Below are positions 22,501 through 29,945 of a stretch of DNA of 64,000 bases, piece by piece. The position numbers and the translations under genes were made by a program. The first letter of the stretch is position 1. Each line of letters begins with the position of its first letter. The DNA is from JBAXTE01 sp964653595 (GTDB lineage Bacteria; Bacteroidota; Bacteroidia; Bacteroidales; WCHB1-69): assembly GCA_964653595.1 (NCBI GenBank), contig CAZZHH010000002.1, forward strand, positions 40,629 through 104,628, read 5' to 3'. The notes below the pieces were generated by a model that saw only the letters and a program-made list of their open reading frames with translations, ran no database searches and was not told where the DNA came from.

Positions 22501-23056
22501 CTACTTTTTGTATTTCGTGTGAAGTACGGAATCCATCAAAGAAGTGCAAGAATGGAACTCGTCCTTTGATTGCTGCTAAGTGAGCAATAGGAGCTATGTC
22601 CATAATCTCTTGAACCGAACCAGTTGCCAACATAGCAAAACCGGTTTGGCGTGTGCTCATTACATCTGAATGATCTCCAAAAATGGATAATGCTTGTGCT
22701 GCTAAAGCACGTGCTGAAACGTGAAAAACACCAGGAAGTAATTCGCCAGAAATTTTATACATGTTAGGAATCATCAACAGTAGCCCTTGAGAAGCAGTAT
22801 AGGTTGATGTAAGGGCGCCAGCTTGCAACGATCCATGTACTGCACCTGCTGCACCTGCTTCTGATTGCATTTCTACTACCTTAATAATGTCGCCAAATAT
22901 GTTTTTTCTTTTGTATGATGCCCACTCATCAATGTATTCTGCCATGGTTGAAGATGGAGTAATGGGATAAATTGCGGAAACTTCGCTAAACATGTACGCT
23001 ACATGTGCTGCTGCGTAATTTCCGTCACATGTGAGAAATTTGCTTTTTTCTTCCAT
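19505..23056 (-). CDS. nifJ: Pyruvate:ferredoxin (flavodoxin) oxidoreductase, single-chain
   Basis: Oxidatively decarboxylates pyruvate to acetyl-CoA and CO2, reducing ferredoxin. The 1183-aa protein is full length for the homodimeric enzyme. Domain order: the alpha-type pyruvate-binding domain at the start (YPITPSS near residue 31), the gamma and CoA-binding parts, two 4Fe-4S motifs (CIQCNQCSLVCP near 694 and CTGCGNCADVCP near 754), a proximal-cluster Cys pair (CAGCGETP near 819) and the TPP-binding domain (GDGWAYDIG near 975, then NTGGQSSKATP). It is transcribed alone, with hairpins downstream. The mini-ferredoxin at 47583 is a plausible electron acceptor. It indicates anaerobic-type central metabolism. 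Confidence 0.97.
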   Translation of the reverse strand: MEEKSKFLTCDGNYAAAHVAYMFSEVSAIYPITPSSTMAEYIDEWASYKRKNIFGDIIKVVEMQSEAGAAGAVHGSLQAGALTSTYTASQGLLLMIPNMYKISGELLPGVFHVSARALAAQALSIFGDHSDVMSTRQTGFAMLATGSVQEIMDIAPIAHLAAIKGRVPFLHFFDGFRTSHEIQKVESTNQEAVAKLIDMDQLKAFRDRALNPENSVTRGTAQNPDIYFQTRELQNKFHDAIPDIVANYMKEISKITGRQYAPFTYYGAQDATDVLVAMGSVTETIKTVVDKLNAEGKKTGLIVVHLYRPFSVKYLMAVMPKSAKRICVLDRTKETGANGDPLYLDIVEAFATSKEIPCGQKPVIIGGRYGLSSKDTTPAQIVSVFNNLEASEPKNQFTIGIVDDVTFKSLPVLPEFSILPKGTFEAKFYGLGADGTVGANKNSIKIIGDNTDKYSQAYFDYDSKKSGGYTCSHLRFGDHPIKAPYLVGTPDFVAVHVPAYLNKYDCLRGLKKGGTFLYNSPWSVEETKKHLPDNVKKYLASNNISMYIIDATSIAVEIGLGNRTNTILQSAFFKISGVIPYDLAVEQMKKFIVKSYGSKGEKIVNMNNAAVDKGSNVVKVDIPTEWANIELKSEKDTRNIPDFIKNVVEPMVGQRGNDLPVSAFLGYEDGTFPAGTTAYEKRGVAVDVPEWLSENCIQCNQCSLVCPHAAIRPVVMTDDELKNAPSSMNTIDIKAPKEMAGMHFRVQVSVLDCTGCGNCADVCPAKTKALVMKSLESQLGQTENWNYSQEKVTYKDHLIDKSLNIKNSQFAQPLFEFSGACAGCGETPYIKTITQLFGEQMTVANATGCSSIYGGSAPATPYCKNNKSGFGPAWANSLFEDNAEFGFGMAVATRQMRERIQRIMEEAIAGCNCCSAELKGLFQQWIDNRDNALESKKIGDQIVVLASKCDCSYCKEILELKQYLAKKSHWVFGGDGWAYDIGFGGLDHVLASGEDINILVMDTEVYSNTGGQSSKATPAGAVAKFATSGKKIRKKDLGLIAKSYGYVYVAQVAMGASQSQYFKAIKEAEAFNGPSIVIAYAPCINHGLKTGMSRTQHEEKLAVECGYWHLWRFNPELEEKGQNGFVLDSKEPDWSKFQEFILSEVRYSSLLKTFPQEAKELFKITQDNAEWRYKQYARLAKEE

Positions 23057-23196
23057 AATAACTATTCTTTATATGATTTAGTAATTTATATGTTTACTCG
23101 TTTGAAAATTATTGCGAAGTTAATGATTTTGTTGGAATAATTTTCTGCTTTTTTATCTTTTTAACGAAAGAATAACAACCAAAATTAGCTGATTAT

Positions 23197-23204
23197 CAAA
23201 TATA
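23197..23204 (-). promoter_or_regulatory. Candidate -7 element for PFOR
   Basis: The minus strand reads TATATTTG, matching TAnnTTTG, about 140 nt before the PFOR start. A second match (TAATTTTG on the minus strand) lies at 23180-23187. Only one of the two may be used. Confidence 0.3.
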
Positions 23205-23267
23205 AAAAGCGATGCTAGGGAAAGTAGGGGTCTTTAAAATGGAATTAAAAAAAAATGGAATATTTTT

Positions 23268-24266
23268 CTAAAATTTTGCAACCAGCTCTATTACAAATTT
23301 ATCAAAATGGTATGAATAGTTACTCATTAAATAATCTTCATAATTCAAACGTAATTCTGCGATAAATTGTTTTGCGTCGAAACCAAATGTAATACCTCCA
23401 GTTATCCTCTCGGAATCTTTTTTTGATGAAAACACCTCTTTGCCCATAATATCCCATCGGAGTAAGGGGGTAATTCGTTTAATTAACTTATAATGTGTGT
23501 TGAAATTGTAAAAGGCATGAACATAAAAACCTTCTTGACTTTTTTGGCCGAGTAATGTGTCTTTAAATTGCCTTTTTATATATTCTGTTTCTATCAAAAA
23601 ATTTTCGGTTTGATACCTTAATTCACCACCAAACATGGTTAAATCTATTTCACTCTTTGTGTTGCCTTGGTAAAAATTGCTTGCTATACGAAAATTCTTA
23701 AAGGGCGAAATAGTAATTCTGCCTGAATAATTTGGAACTTCAATCCACTGAGGGTTATTGTTCCCTGTGCCATTCATTGCGGAAGCCCATAACTCAATGG
23801 GAACCTTACATTTTAGATTGTAATTTGCAACAAAACCAATATCGCGTAGACCATCATTTACATATTTTGCTACAAACGATCGATTTGCAAAGAGGTTATC
23901 TGCAGGACTCCTTAAGTAATCACTACCAAAAGGTATTTTACGTTGACCGAGAGATAAATTCAAATTTGTAATTGGTGTTACTTGTGCATATGCATCCAAC
24001 ATTTTTATCTTGCCTTCATCCGACAAATCTACCTCTGTTCTATAACTTACATATTTGTTTACTTTTCCTTTTGCTCCAAATCTCGCATTTCGCACCTCAA
24101 AACGCATTTTCCCCTTTTCAGAGTTAAATTCAACTTTTGTTTTTATAACTCCATCGATGTCTGGAAGGTATAAACTTTTATCGGTTAATGTATCTGCGTT
24201 TTGACTGAAAGCGGGGATGGCAAGGATGAAAAATGATATTAAAAAAAGTAGAAACCTGTTTCCCAT
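23268..24266 (-). CDS. Outer-membrane porin, OprO/OprP-like
   Basis: The 332-aa protein has a signal peptide (FFILAIPAFSQ, cut near residue 22) and amphipathic beta-strands ending in an aromatic residue (ELVAKF), as outer-membrane barrels do. The segment LGQRKIPFGSDYLRSPADN resembles the phosphate-selective porin family, whose members take up phosphate or pyrophosphate; substrate preference is not visible here. It is shorter than OprP (~440 aa), so it is probably a divergent or smaller member. It is monocistronic, between PFOR and galE on the same strand. Confidence 0.75.
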   Translation of the reverse strand: MGNRFLLFLISFFILAIPAFSQNADTLTDKSLYLPDIDGVIKTKVEFNSEKGKMRFEVRNARFGAKGKVNKYVSYRTEVDLSDEGKIKMLDAYAQVTPITNLNLSLGQRKIPFGSDYLRSPADNLFANRSFVAKYVNDGLRDIGFVANYNLKCKVPIELWASAMNGTGNNNPQWIEVPNYSGRITISPFKNFRIASNFYQGNTKSEIDLTMFGGELRYQTENFLIETEYIKRQFKDTLLGQKSQEGFYVHAFYNFNTHYKLIKRITPLLRWDIMGKEVFSSKKDSERITGGITFGFDAKQFIAELRLNYEDYLMSNYSYHFDKFVIELVAKF

Positions 24267-24427
24267 TGTTTTTTATGCAAATTTACAAAAAACTAAGGTT
24301 AGTGTAGTTTAGTTAACATAAACTTAATATACGATTTTTTGTAAAGGAGAAAATCGGATAGACCTAATTGGTGGATATTATGTCAAGATAGAATGAGATT
24401 AGATATTTGAAAGTTTCAAAAATTCCA

Positions 24428-25444
24428 TTACTGTTTTTTGAGATTAAGTTGCCACTGCCATGCACTTAAAACCATTTCATCTAGCTCTTTTTCTGCTTTC
24501 CAATTCAATTCTTTGTTGGCAAAAGTAGTGTCGGCCCATACTTTTTCTACATCGCCAGGGCGACGATCTACCAATTGATAGTTTAATTTTAATCCCGTTA
24601 CTCTTTCAAATGCTTCTATTACTTGCAATACAGTATACCCATTTCCAGTGCCGATGTTAAATACTTCAAAAGGTTTTTTTGATTGCTTTTCCACCATTCT
24701 TTTTATCGCAACTACGTGTGCTTTGGCTAAGTCAACCACATGAATATAATCCCTTATGCAGGTTCCATCTATCGTGTTGTAGTCACTACCATAAACACTT
24801 AGCTGTTCTCGAATCCCGACAGCTGTTTGTGTAACAAATGGAATCAGGTTTTGAGGTACTCCTACTGGCAATTCCCCTATAAGTGCAGATTCATGGGCTC
24901 CTATTGGATTGAAATATCGAAGAGCAATCACATTGGTTGGGTGTGATGAAGTAAAATCAAATAAAATTTCTTCAGAAATCTGTTTGGTGTTGCCATATGG
25001 TGACATTGCAGGCAATATGGGGGCATCTTCTTTTACTGGCAATACTTTTGGTTGCCCATATACGGTGCAAGAGGAAGAAAAAACAATGTTTTTTAGGTGG
25101 TTCTTTTTCATCCCTTGAAGAATGTTCATGAGTGAAATTAAATTGTTTTGATAATATTTTAATGGATTTTGAACAGATTCTCCCACATATTTGGATGCTG
25201 CAAAATGAATTATTCCATCCAAATCGGGGTGTCTGCTAAAAAAATCAGCAGTTTTTTCTACATTGGTTAAATCAAACTTTTCAAAGCTAGGTTCAATGTT
25301 GGTTATTTTAGTGATAGCGTCTAAAACATCTATGGTTGAGTTGGATAGATTGTCGACGATCACCACTTGATGCCCCGCTTGAATGAGTTCAACTGCTGTA
25401 TGAGAGCCAATGTATCCGGTACCACCTGTAATAAGTATCTTCAT
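24428..25444 (-). CDS. galE: UDP-glucose 4-epimerase
   Basis: Interconverts UDP-glucose and UDP-galactose (or the N-acetyl forms) in the cytoplasm. An SDR fold with NAD-binding GGTGYIGSHT at residues 7-16, the catalytic Ser/Thr region SSSCTVYG and YGNTK (YxxxK) near residue 150, and IGTGNGYTV later. The start is set at 25444 (MKILITGG), giving 338 aa, the family length; an upstream in-frame start at 25474 would add 10 unrelated residues. It follows the Wbp-type operon on the same strand but after a terminator-like hairpin. Confidence 0.95.
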   Translation of the reverse strand: MKILITGGTGYIGSHTAVELIQAGHQVVIVDNLSNSTIDVLDAITKITNIEPSFEKFDLTNVEKTADFFSRHPDLDGIIHFAASKYVGESVQNPLKYYQNNLISLMNILQGMKKNHLKNIVFSSSCTVYGQPKVLPVKEDAPILPAMSPYGNTKQISEEILFDFTSSHPTNVIALRYFNPIGAHESALIGELPVGVPQNLIPFVTQTAVGIREQLSVYGSDYNTIDGTCIRDYIHVVDLAKAHVVAIKRMVEKQSKKPFEVFNIGTGNGYTVLQVIEAFERVTGLKLNYQLVDRRPGDVEKVWADTTFANKELNWKAEKELDEMVLSAWQWQLNLKKQ

Positions 25445-25513
25445 TAGATAATTTGTGTTTTTATTTTGAACCAAAGGTACAAATCAATTTTGAGTAGACA
25501 ATGCCTTAAATAA

Positions 25514-25541
25514 AAAAGCCCAGACTAAATCAGGGCCTTTA
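25514..25541 (-). terminator. Terminator-like hairpin after the Wbp operon
   Basis: The minus strand reads a short GC stem (gccc ... gggc) followed by TTTTTTA, between the dehydrogenase stop and galE. The stem is weak, so some read-through into galE is likely. Confidence 0.5.
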
Positions 25542-25557
25542 ATGTAAGGTAAAAAGT

Positions 25558-26853
25558 TTAAAGACTTAGATATATCATCTCTTTTATCTTGTTTCGGTAT
25601 AGTCCTTTGATGTCAAAGAGGATAGCTCCTGGTTTAGTAATCGATTTGAAATATGTTTCGTTGAGCTCAATATACGGTTGGTGGCTAACTGCAACAATTA
25701 CTGCGTCGTAATCGTTTTGCAATTTTTCAGTTAATTCAAATCCATACTCATGTTTGAGCTCATTCGAATTTGCAAACGGATCAACTACATCTACGTTTAC
25801 GCCATAACTTTTCAATTCATTGATTGTGTCAGAAACCCTTGAGTTGCGAATATCGCTAACATCTTCCTTGAAGGTTGCACCCATTACCAACACTTTGGTA
25901 TCTAAGATGTTTTTGTTTTGAGCAATCAGTTTTTTAACCGTTTGTTTGGCTACATAAAACCCCATCGAGTCATTTACAAAACGACCGGCTTTGATGATTT
26001 GAGTGTGATATCTGTATTCTTGTGCTTTAAAAGCGAGGTAATATGGGTCAACTCCAATGCAGTGACCACCAACCAATCCTGGGTAGAATTTTAAGAAATT
26101 CCATTTTGTTCCCGCAGCTTCTAAAACATCGTAAGTATTGATTCCCATTCTGTTAAAGATGATGGAAAGCTCGTTCATCAATGCGATGTTGACATCACGT
26201 TGGGTGTTTTCGATAATTTTTGCCGATTCAGCTACTTTAATTGAAGGGGCTCTGTGTACTCCTGCATCAATTACTAACTCATATGTTTTTGCAATATTTT
26301 CGAGAGATTCAGAGCAACAACCTGATACTATTTTGGTGATAGAGCGAAGCGTATGGTGCTTGTCGCCGGGATTAATACGCTCTGGTGAAAAACCAACCAT
26401 GAAATCCTTTTTGAAGGTCAGTCCCGATTCACGTTCCAAAACAGGAATGCAATCTTCTTCTGTGCAACCAGGATATACCGTTGATTCATACACTACATAA
26501 TCCCCTTTTTTTAAAATTTTTCCTACCGTTTTCGAAGCAGCAATAACAGGGGTTAAATCGGGCAGATTATGGTTATCGATAGGCGTTGGAACCGCTATAA
26601 TGTGAAAAGATGCTGTTTTTAAGTCTCCCGGATTGTAGGTAAACTCAATATCACAACCATCAAATGCCGACGATGGCAACTCTTCACTAGGATCAACATT
26701 GTTCTTCATCATCTCGATGCGGTCGGGTTTGATGTCGAATCCTATTACTTTAATATCTCTAGCAAATTCTAATGCAATAGGTAGCCCTACATATCCTAAC
26801 CCGATTACAGATAGTTTTGTCTCTTTGTTCCTAAGTTTTTCGTATATGCTCAT
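25558..26853 (-). CDS. UDP-N-acetylhexosamine 6-dehydrogenase (WbpA/WbpO/TviB family)
   Basis: An NAD-dependent four-electron oxidation of a UDP-HexNAc to its uronic acid. The 431-aa protein has a Rossmann start (VIGLGYVGLPIA, residues ~16-27), VPTPID near 90, the STVYPG motif, and the catalytic Cys in GGHCIGVDPYYL near residue 265. The C-terminal UDP-binding domain follows (ATFKEDVSDIRNSR). It is the last gene of a four-gene operon after WbpB-, WbpD- and WbpE-like genes. This makes UDP-GlcNAc 6-dehydrogenase (WbpA role) the most likely activity; WbpO/TviB with UDP-GalNAc is the alternative. Confidence 0.9.
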   Translation of the reverse strand: MSIYEKLRNKETKLSVIGLGYVGLPIALEFARDIKVIGFDIKPDRIEMMKNNVDPSEELPSSAFDGCDIEFTYNPGDLKTASFHIIAVPTPIDNHNLPDLTPVIAASKTVGKILKKGDYVVYESTVYPGCTEEDCIPVLERESGLTFKKDFMVGFSPERINPGDKHHTLRSITKIVSGCCSESLENIAKTYELVIDAGVHRAPSIKVAESAKIIENTQRDVNIALMNELSIIFNRMGINTYDVLEAAGTKWNFLKFYPGLVGGHCIGVDPYYLAFKAQEYRYHTQIIKAGRFVNDSMGFYVAKQTVKKLIAQNKNILDTKVLVMGATFKEDVSDIRNSRVSDTINELKSYGVNVDVVDPFANSNELKHEYGFELTEKLQNDYDAVIVAVSHQPYIELNETYFKSITKPGAILFDIKGLYRNKIKEMIYLSL

Positions 26854-26878
26854 GTTTTTGAAAATTTTTAAATTAATG

Positions 26879-27832
26879 CTATCTAACTTTTAATAACGGA
26901 TGGTAATCACCAACTAATCCAATTGGACTGCTGTTTCTGATGTTGTGAACTATTTCTATTGAATTTCTAGCATCGTTCAACCCAAAGCCTTTTCCAGCAA
27001 GTATTTGCTCATAACTCTGAGTATGTAAATCTGTGAAACCACCACTAAATTCAATTTCTTTGTGGTCGACAGTAATAGAGCGATAGGTGGTTTGCCCTTT
27101 TGCTTTTATATCGGCAGGTAAGAAATCGGAATTTATGCTTAAAAACCATCTTACTCTTGCTTTTTCAAGCATTAAAAAACCACCCGCTGCATCTTCTGTG
27201 GAATAATGCACAATGTTCTCTTTTACAGCGCCAAAAATATGAGTAAGCATATCGTAAAAATGGACGCCAATATTGGTTGCTATCCCACCTGATTTTGCTT
27301 TATCGCCTTTCCAAGAAATAAAATACCACGATCCTCTGCTTGTAATGTAAGTTAAATCTATATCATACATGGTGTTTTGGGGAGCAGCCTCAATCTCCTT
27401 TTTTAGCTGTATAATAGATGGGTGCAGTCGAAGTTGAAGAATATTATATATTTTTTTCCCTGTTTCTTTTTCTAAGTCGCCTAATGCCTCAATATTCCAA
27501 GGGTTTAACACCAATGGTTTTTCACAAATGGCATCCGCCTGATTTCGCAAAGTCATTCGGATATGAGCATCGTGAAGGTAGTTTGGAGAACAAATTCCAA
27601 CATATTTTACTTTCGTCTCTTCAGATTGATGTGACAGTTTATACAAATGTCTGTCAAAGCGCTCCGACTCCAAGAAAAAGTCCGCTTTAGGAAAGTAATT
27701 GTCGATTATTCCAACACTATCATTCTTATCAAGAGCAGCTACTAATACGTTATTCGTCTCTTTGATTGCTTTCATGTGACGTGGTGCAATATATCCTGCT
27801 GCTCCAATTAATGCAAAATTTTTTGGGTTCAT
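26879..27832 (-). CDS. wbpB: UDP-GlcNAc(A) 3-dehydrogenase, WbpB-like (Gfo/Idh/MocA family)
   Basis: Oxidises C3 of UDP-N-acetylglucosaminuronate with NAD, preparing it for amination. The 317-aa protein has an N-terminal nucleotide-binding GAAGYIAPRHMKA (residues ~9-22), CEKPLVLNP near 108 (conserved EKP lysine), and the WbpB-characteristic GGIATNIGVHFYDML with its catalytic His near 200. It lies 6 nt after the acetyltransferase gene and 25 nt before the dehydrogenase. The family call is firm; the exact substrate rests on the operon. Confidence 0.92.
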   Translation of the reverse strand: MNPKNFALIGAAGYIAPRHMKAIKETNNVLVAALDKNDSVGIIDNYFPKADFFLESERFDRHLYKLSHQSEETKVKYVGICSPNYLHDAHIRMTLRNQADAICEKPLVLNPWNIEALGDLEKETGKKIYNILQLRLHPSIIQLKKEIEAAPQNTMYDIDLTYITSRGSWYFISWKGDKAKSGGIATNIGVHFYDMLTHIFGAVKENIVHYSTEDAAGGFLMLEKARVRWFLSINSDFLPADIKAKGQTTYRSITVDHKEIEFSGGFTDLHTQSYEQILAGKGFGLNDARNSIEIVHNIRNSSPIGLVGDYHPLLKVR

Positions 27833-27838
27833 TGTAGT

Positions 27839-28426
27839 CTATTTATCATTCATTTTTGATACCATTTCATTTTCCAATTTATATTTTTCTCCGGACTCGC
27901 GACAAACTGCGATATTATTTGCGTCAAATTCCAAACGATGTCCATATTCGCTCATCCATCCAATTTGTTTTGCTGGATTTCCAACCATTAGCGCATATGG
28001 CTTAACTGTTTTGGTAATTACTGCGCCAGCTCCTACAAATGCATATTCCCCAATATCATGACCACATACAATGGTGGAATTGGCTCCAATCGTTGCTCCC
28101 CTGCCTACATGTGTTTTTGCGTATTCACTCTTTCTGTTTATAGCACTCCGAGGATTTATAACATTGGTAAAAACCATCGAGGGACCCAAAAACACATCAT
28201 CATCACACGTTACTCCAGTATAAATGGAGACATTGTTTTGAACTTTTACATTTTTCCCTAGTACTACTCCAGGGGAGATGACTACGTTTTGTCCAATGTT
28301 GCAGTTTTCGCCGATGATGCAATTAGACATCACATGAGAAAAATGCCATATTTTAGTCCCATTTGCGATTTCACAGGGTTCATCGATGACTGCCGTTTCG
28401 TGTGCAAAGTAAATTTTTTCAGCCAT
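27839..28426 (-). CDS. wbpD: UDP-3-amino-uronate N-acetyltransferase, WbpD-like (left-handed beta-helix)
   Basis: Adds acetyl from acetyl-CoA to the 3-amino group of the sugar. The 195-aa protein consists of hexapeptide repeats (IIGENCNIGQNVVISPGVV, then GPSMVFTNVINPRSA) and ends with VGNPAKQIGWMSEYG, typical of WbpD. It starts 4 nt after wbpE and ends 6 nt before wbpB, so it is translated as part of the same operon. Confidence 0.93.
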   Translation of the reverse strand: MAEKIYFAHETAVIDEPCEIANGTKIWHFSHVMSNCIIGENCNIGQNVVISPGVVLGKNVKVQNNVSIYTGVTCDDDVFLGPSMVFTNVINPRSAINRKSEYAKTHVGRGATIGANSTIVCGHDIGEYAFVGAGAVITKTVKPYALMVGNPAKQIGWMSEYGHRLEFDANNIAVCRESGEKYKLENEMVSKMNDK

Positions 28427-28430
28427 ACGA

Positions 28431-29561
28431 TTATTTGTTAATAAATGACAACAGGGAATCGGTAATATATTTCAATTGTTCATCCTCAAGCTCGGTATGC
28501 ATAGGCAAAGAGATTACATGTTCCGAAAGATATTCTGCAACAGGGAAATCACCCGATTTATATCTTGGGTCGAGATATGCCTTTTGCTTATGCATCGGAA
28601 CCGGATAGTATATCATCACAGGAATTTCTCTTTGATTCATAAATTCAATTAGTTTCGCTCTATCTATATCTTTAACCACCAATGTGTATTGATGAAAAAC
28701 ATGCGTAGTATAAGATGCAGTTACTGGAGTGATTATTTTTGAGTTGTTTGCAAATGCTTTATTGTAATAGGTTGCAGCATAATTTCTAGCTTTAGCATAT
28801 TCGTCTAAATGACCAAGCTTAATGTCGAGAATGGCAGCTTGTATCGAGTCTAAACGTGAGTTTACACCAACCATGTCGTGATAGTAGCGGACGAACATAC
28901 CGTGATTTACAATTCCTCTCATTTTGTGTGCTAACTCATCGTTATTGGTGAATATTGCTCCACCATCTCCATAACAACCAAGGTTTTTGGATGGAAAAAA
29001 AGAGGTACAACCTAAATCGCCAATGGTCCCGGCCTTTTTGGTGATTCCGTTTTTGAATTTATAATCTGCGCCTATTGCCTGACAGGCATCTTCGATTACG
29101 TAAAGATTGTATTTTCCAGCAATCTCCATAATCGCCTCCATATTGGCACATTGGCCAAAAAGATGAACGGGAACAATTGCCTTTGTTCTAGAAGTAATAG
29201 CCTTCTCAATTGCTTCGATGGAAATATTCATCGTGTTGGCCTCTACATCTACACACACAGGCGTTAATCGGAGCAAAGCAATCACCTCAGCTGTTGCAAT
29301 AAAAGTAAATGTGGTAGTGATAATTTCATCACCAGGTTGAAGATCAAGTGCCATCATAGCTACTTGTAACGCATCGGTGCCATTTCCGCATGGAATAACA
29401 TGTTTTACGTTAAGATACTGTTCTAGATGATTCTGAAATTTTTTTACGGCAGGTCCATTGATATAAGAAGTGCTTTCAATAACCTCTTCTATTGCAATAT
29501 CTATCTCTTGTTTTATTTTTTGGTATTGACTTTTTAAGTCAACCATTTGGATTTTTTTCAT
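28431..29561 (-). CDS. wbpE: PLP-dependent 3-aminotransferase, WbpE/PorR-like (DegT/DnrJ/EryC1 family)
   Basis: Transfers an amino group from glutamate to the 3-keto sugar made by WbpB. The 376-aa protein has the family start MVDLKSQYQKIK, GNGTDALQVAM near residue 60, DACQAIGA near 160 and the PLP-binding lysine in FFPSKNLGCYGDGG near 190. It is the first gene of the wbpE-D-B-dehydrogenase operon. In P. gingivalis the homologue PorR is needed for A-LPS and for anchoring T9SS cargo; that this homologue does the same here is inference supported by porZ and cargo genes in the same window. Confidence 0.93.
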   Translation of the reverse strand: MKKIQMVDLKSQYQKIKQEIDIAIEEVIESTSYINGPAVKKFQNHLEQYLNVKHVIPCGNGTDALQVAMMALDLQPGDEIITTTFTFIATAEVIALLRLTPVCVDVEANTMNISIEAIEKAITSRTKAIVPVHLFGQCANMEAIMEIAGKYNLYVIEDACQAIGADYKFKNGITKKAGTIGDLGCTSFFPSKNLGCYGDGGAIFTNNDELAHKMRGIVNHGMFVRYYHDMVGVNSRLDSIQAAILDIKLGHLDEYAKARNYAATYYNKAFANNSKIITPVTASYTTHVFHQYTLVVKDIDRAKLIEFMNQREIPVMIYYPVPMHKQKAYLDPRYKSGDFPVAEYLSEHVISLPMHTELEDEQLKYITDSLLSFINK

Positions 29562-29945
29562 CTTGCTTTCTATCCTAATAATAAGTTTGTTATCAACTTA
29601 AATAGCTGATTAATAATATATTAAAAAAACATTGTTAATTCCGCATTTGACCTTTGAAAAAATAACTAAAAATAATAATCTATTTCTTTTCAATAAAACC
29701 ATACGATTCGTATTAACTTAGGTCAAATTTAAATGCAAATATAAAAAAAATAATTCGTTCTGAATCTCAATTTTTTCAAATAAACGCCTATCTATTTGTA
29801 ATTTCTAATTATTCCTTAGGGAAATAGTAATTGTGTTAATTTTAAAAAATAAAAAAAAAGTTAATCTTACAATTTTGAAAGTGATCCTATTATGATAATT
29901 AAAAAAAGTGTAAGTTTGTGTCTTAAAAACAAATAAAATAAAAAT
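29562..29945. other. 384-bp AT-rich divergent intergenic region
   Basis: No gene or RNA that I recognise. On the minus strand TAnnTTTG matches occur at 29736-29743 and 29724-29731, possibly serving the Wbp operon with a long leader. On the plus strand there is one at 29911-29918 serving the peptidase. Long A runs are present. Confidence 0.5.
29911..29918 (+). promoter_or_regulatory. Candidate -7 element for the C69 peptidase
   Basis: TAAGTTTG matches TAnnTTTG, 28 nt before the ATG. Confidence 0.4.

Noticed and set aside
29562..29945. Riboswitch or regulatory RNA upstream of the C69 peptidase or Wbp operon
   Set aside because: The region is long but extremely AT-rich, with no conserved riboswitch core or stable stem that I can recognise.
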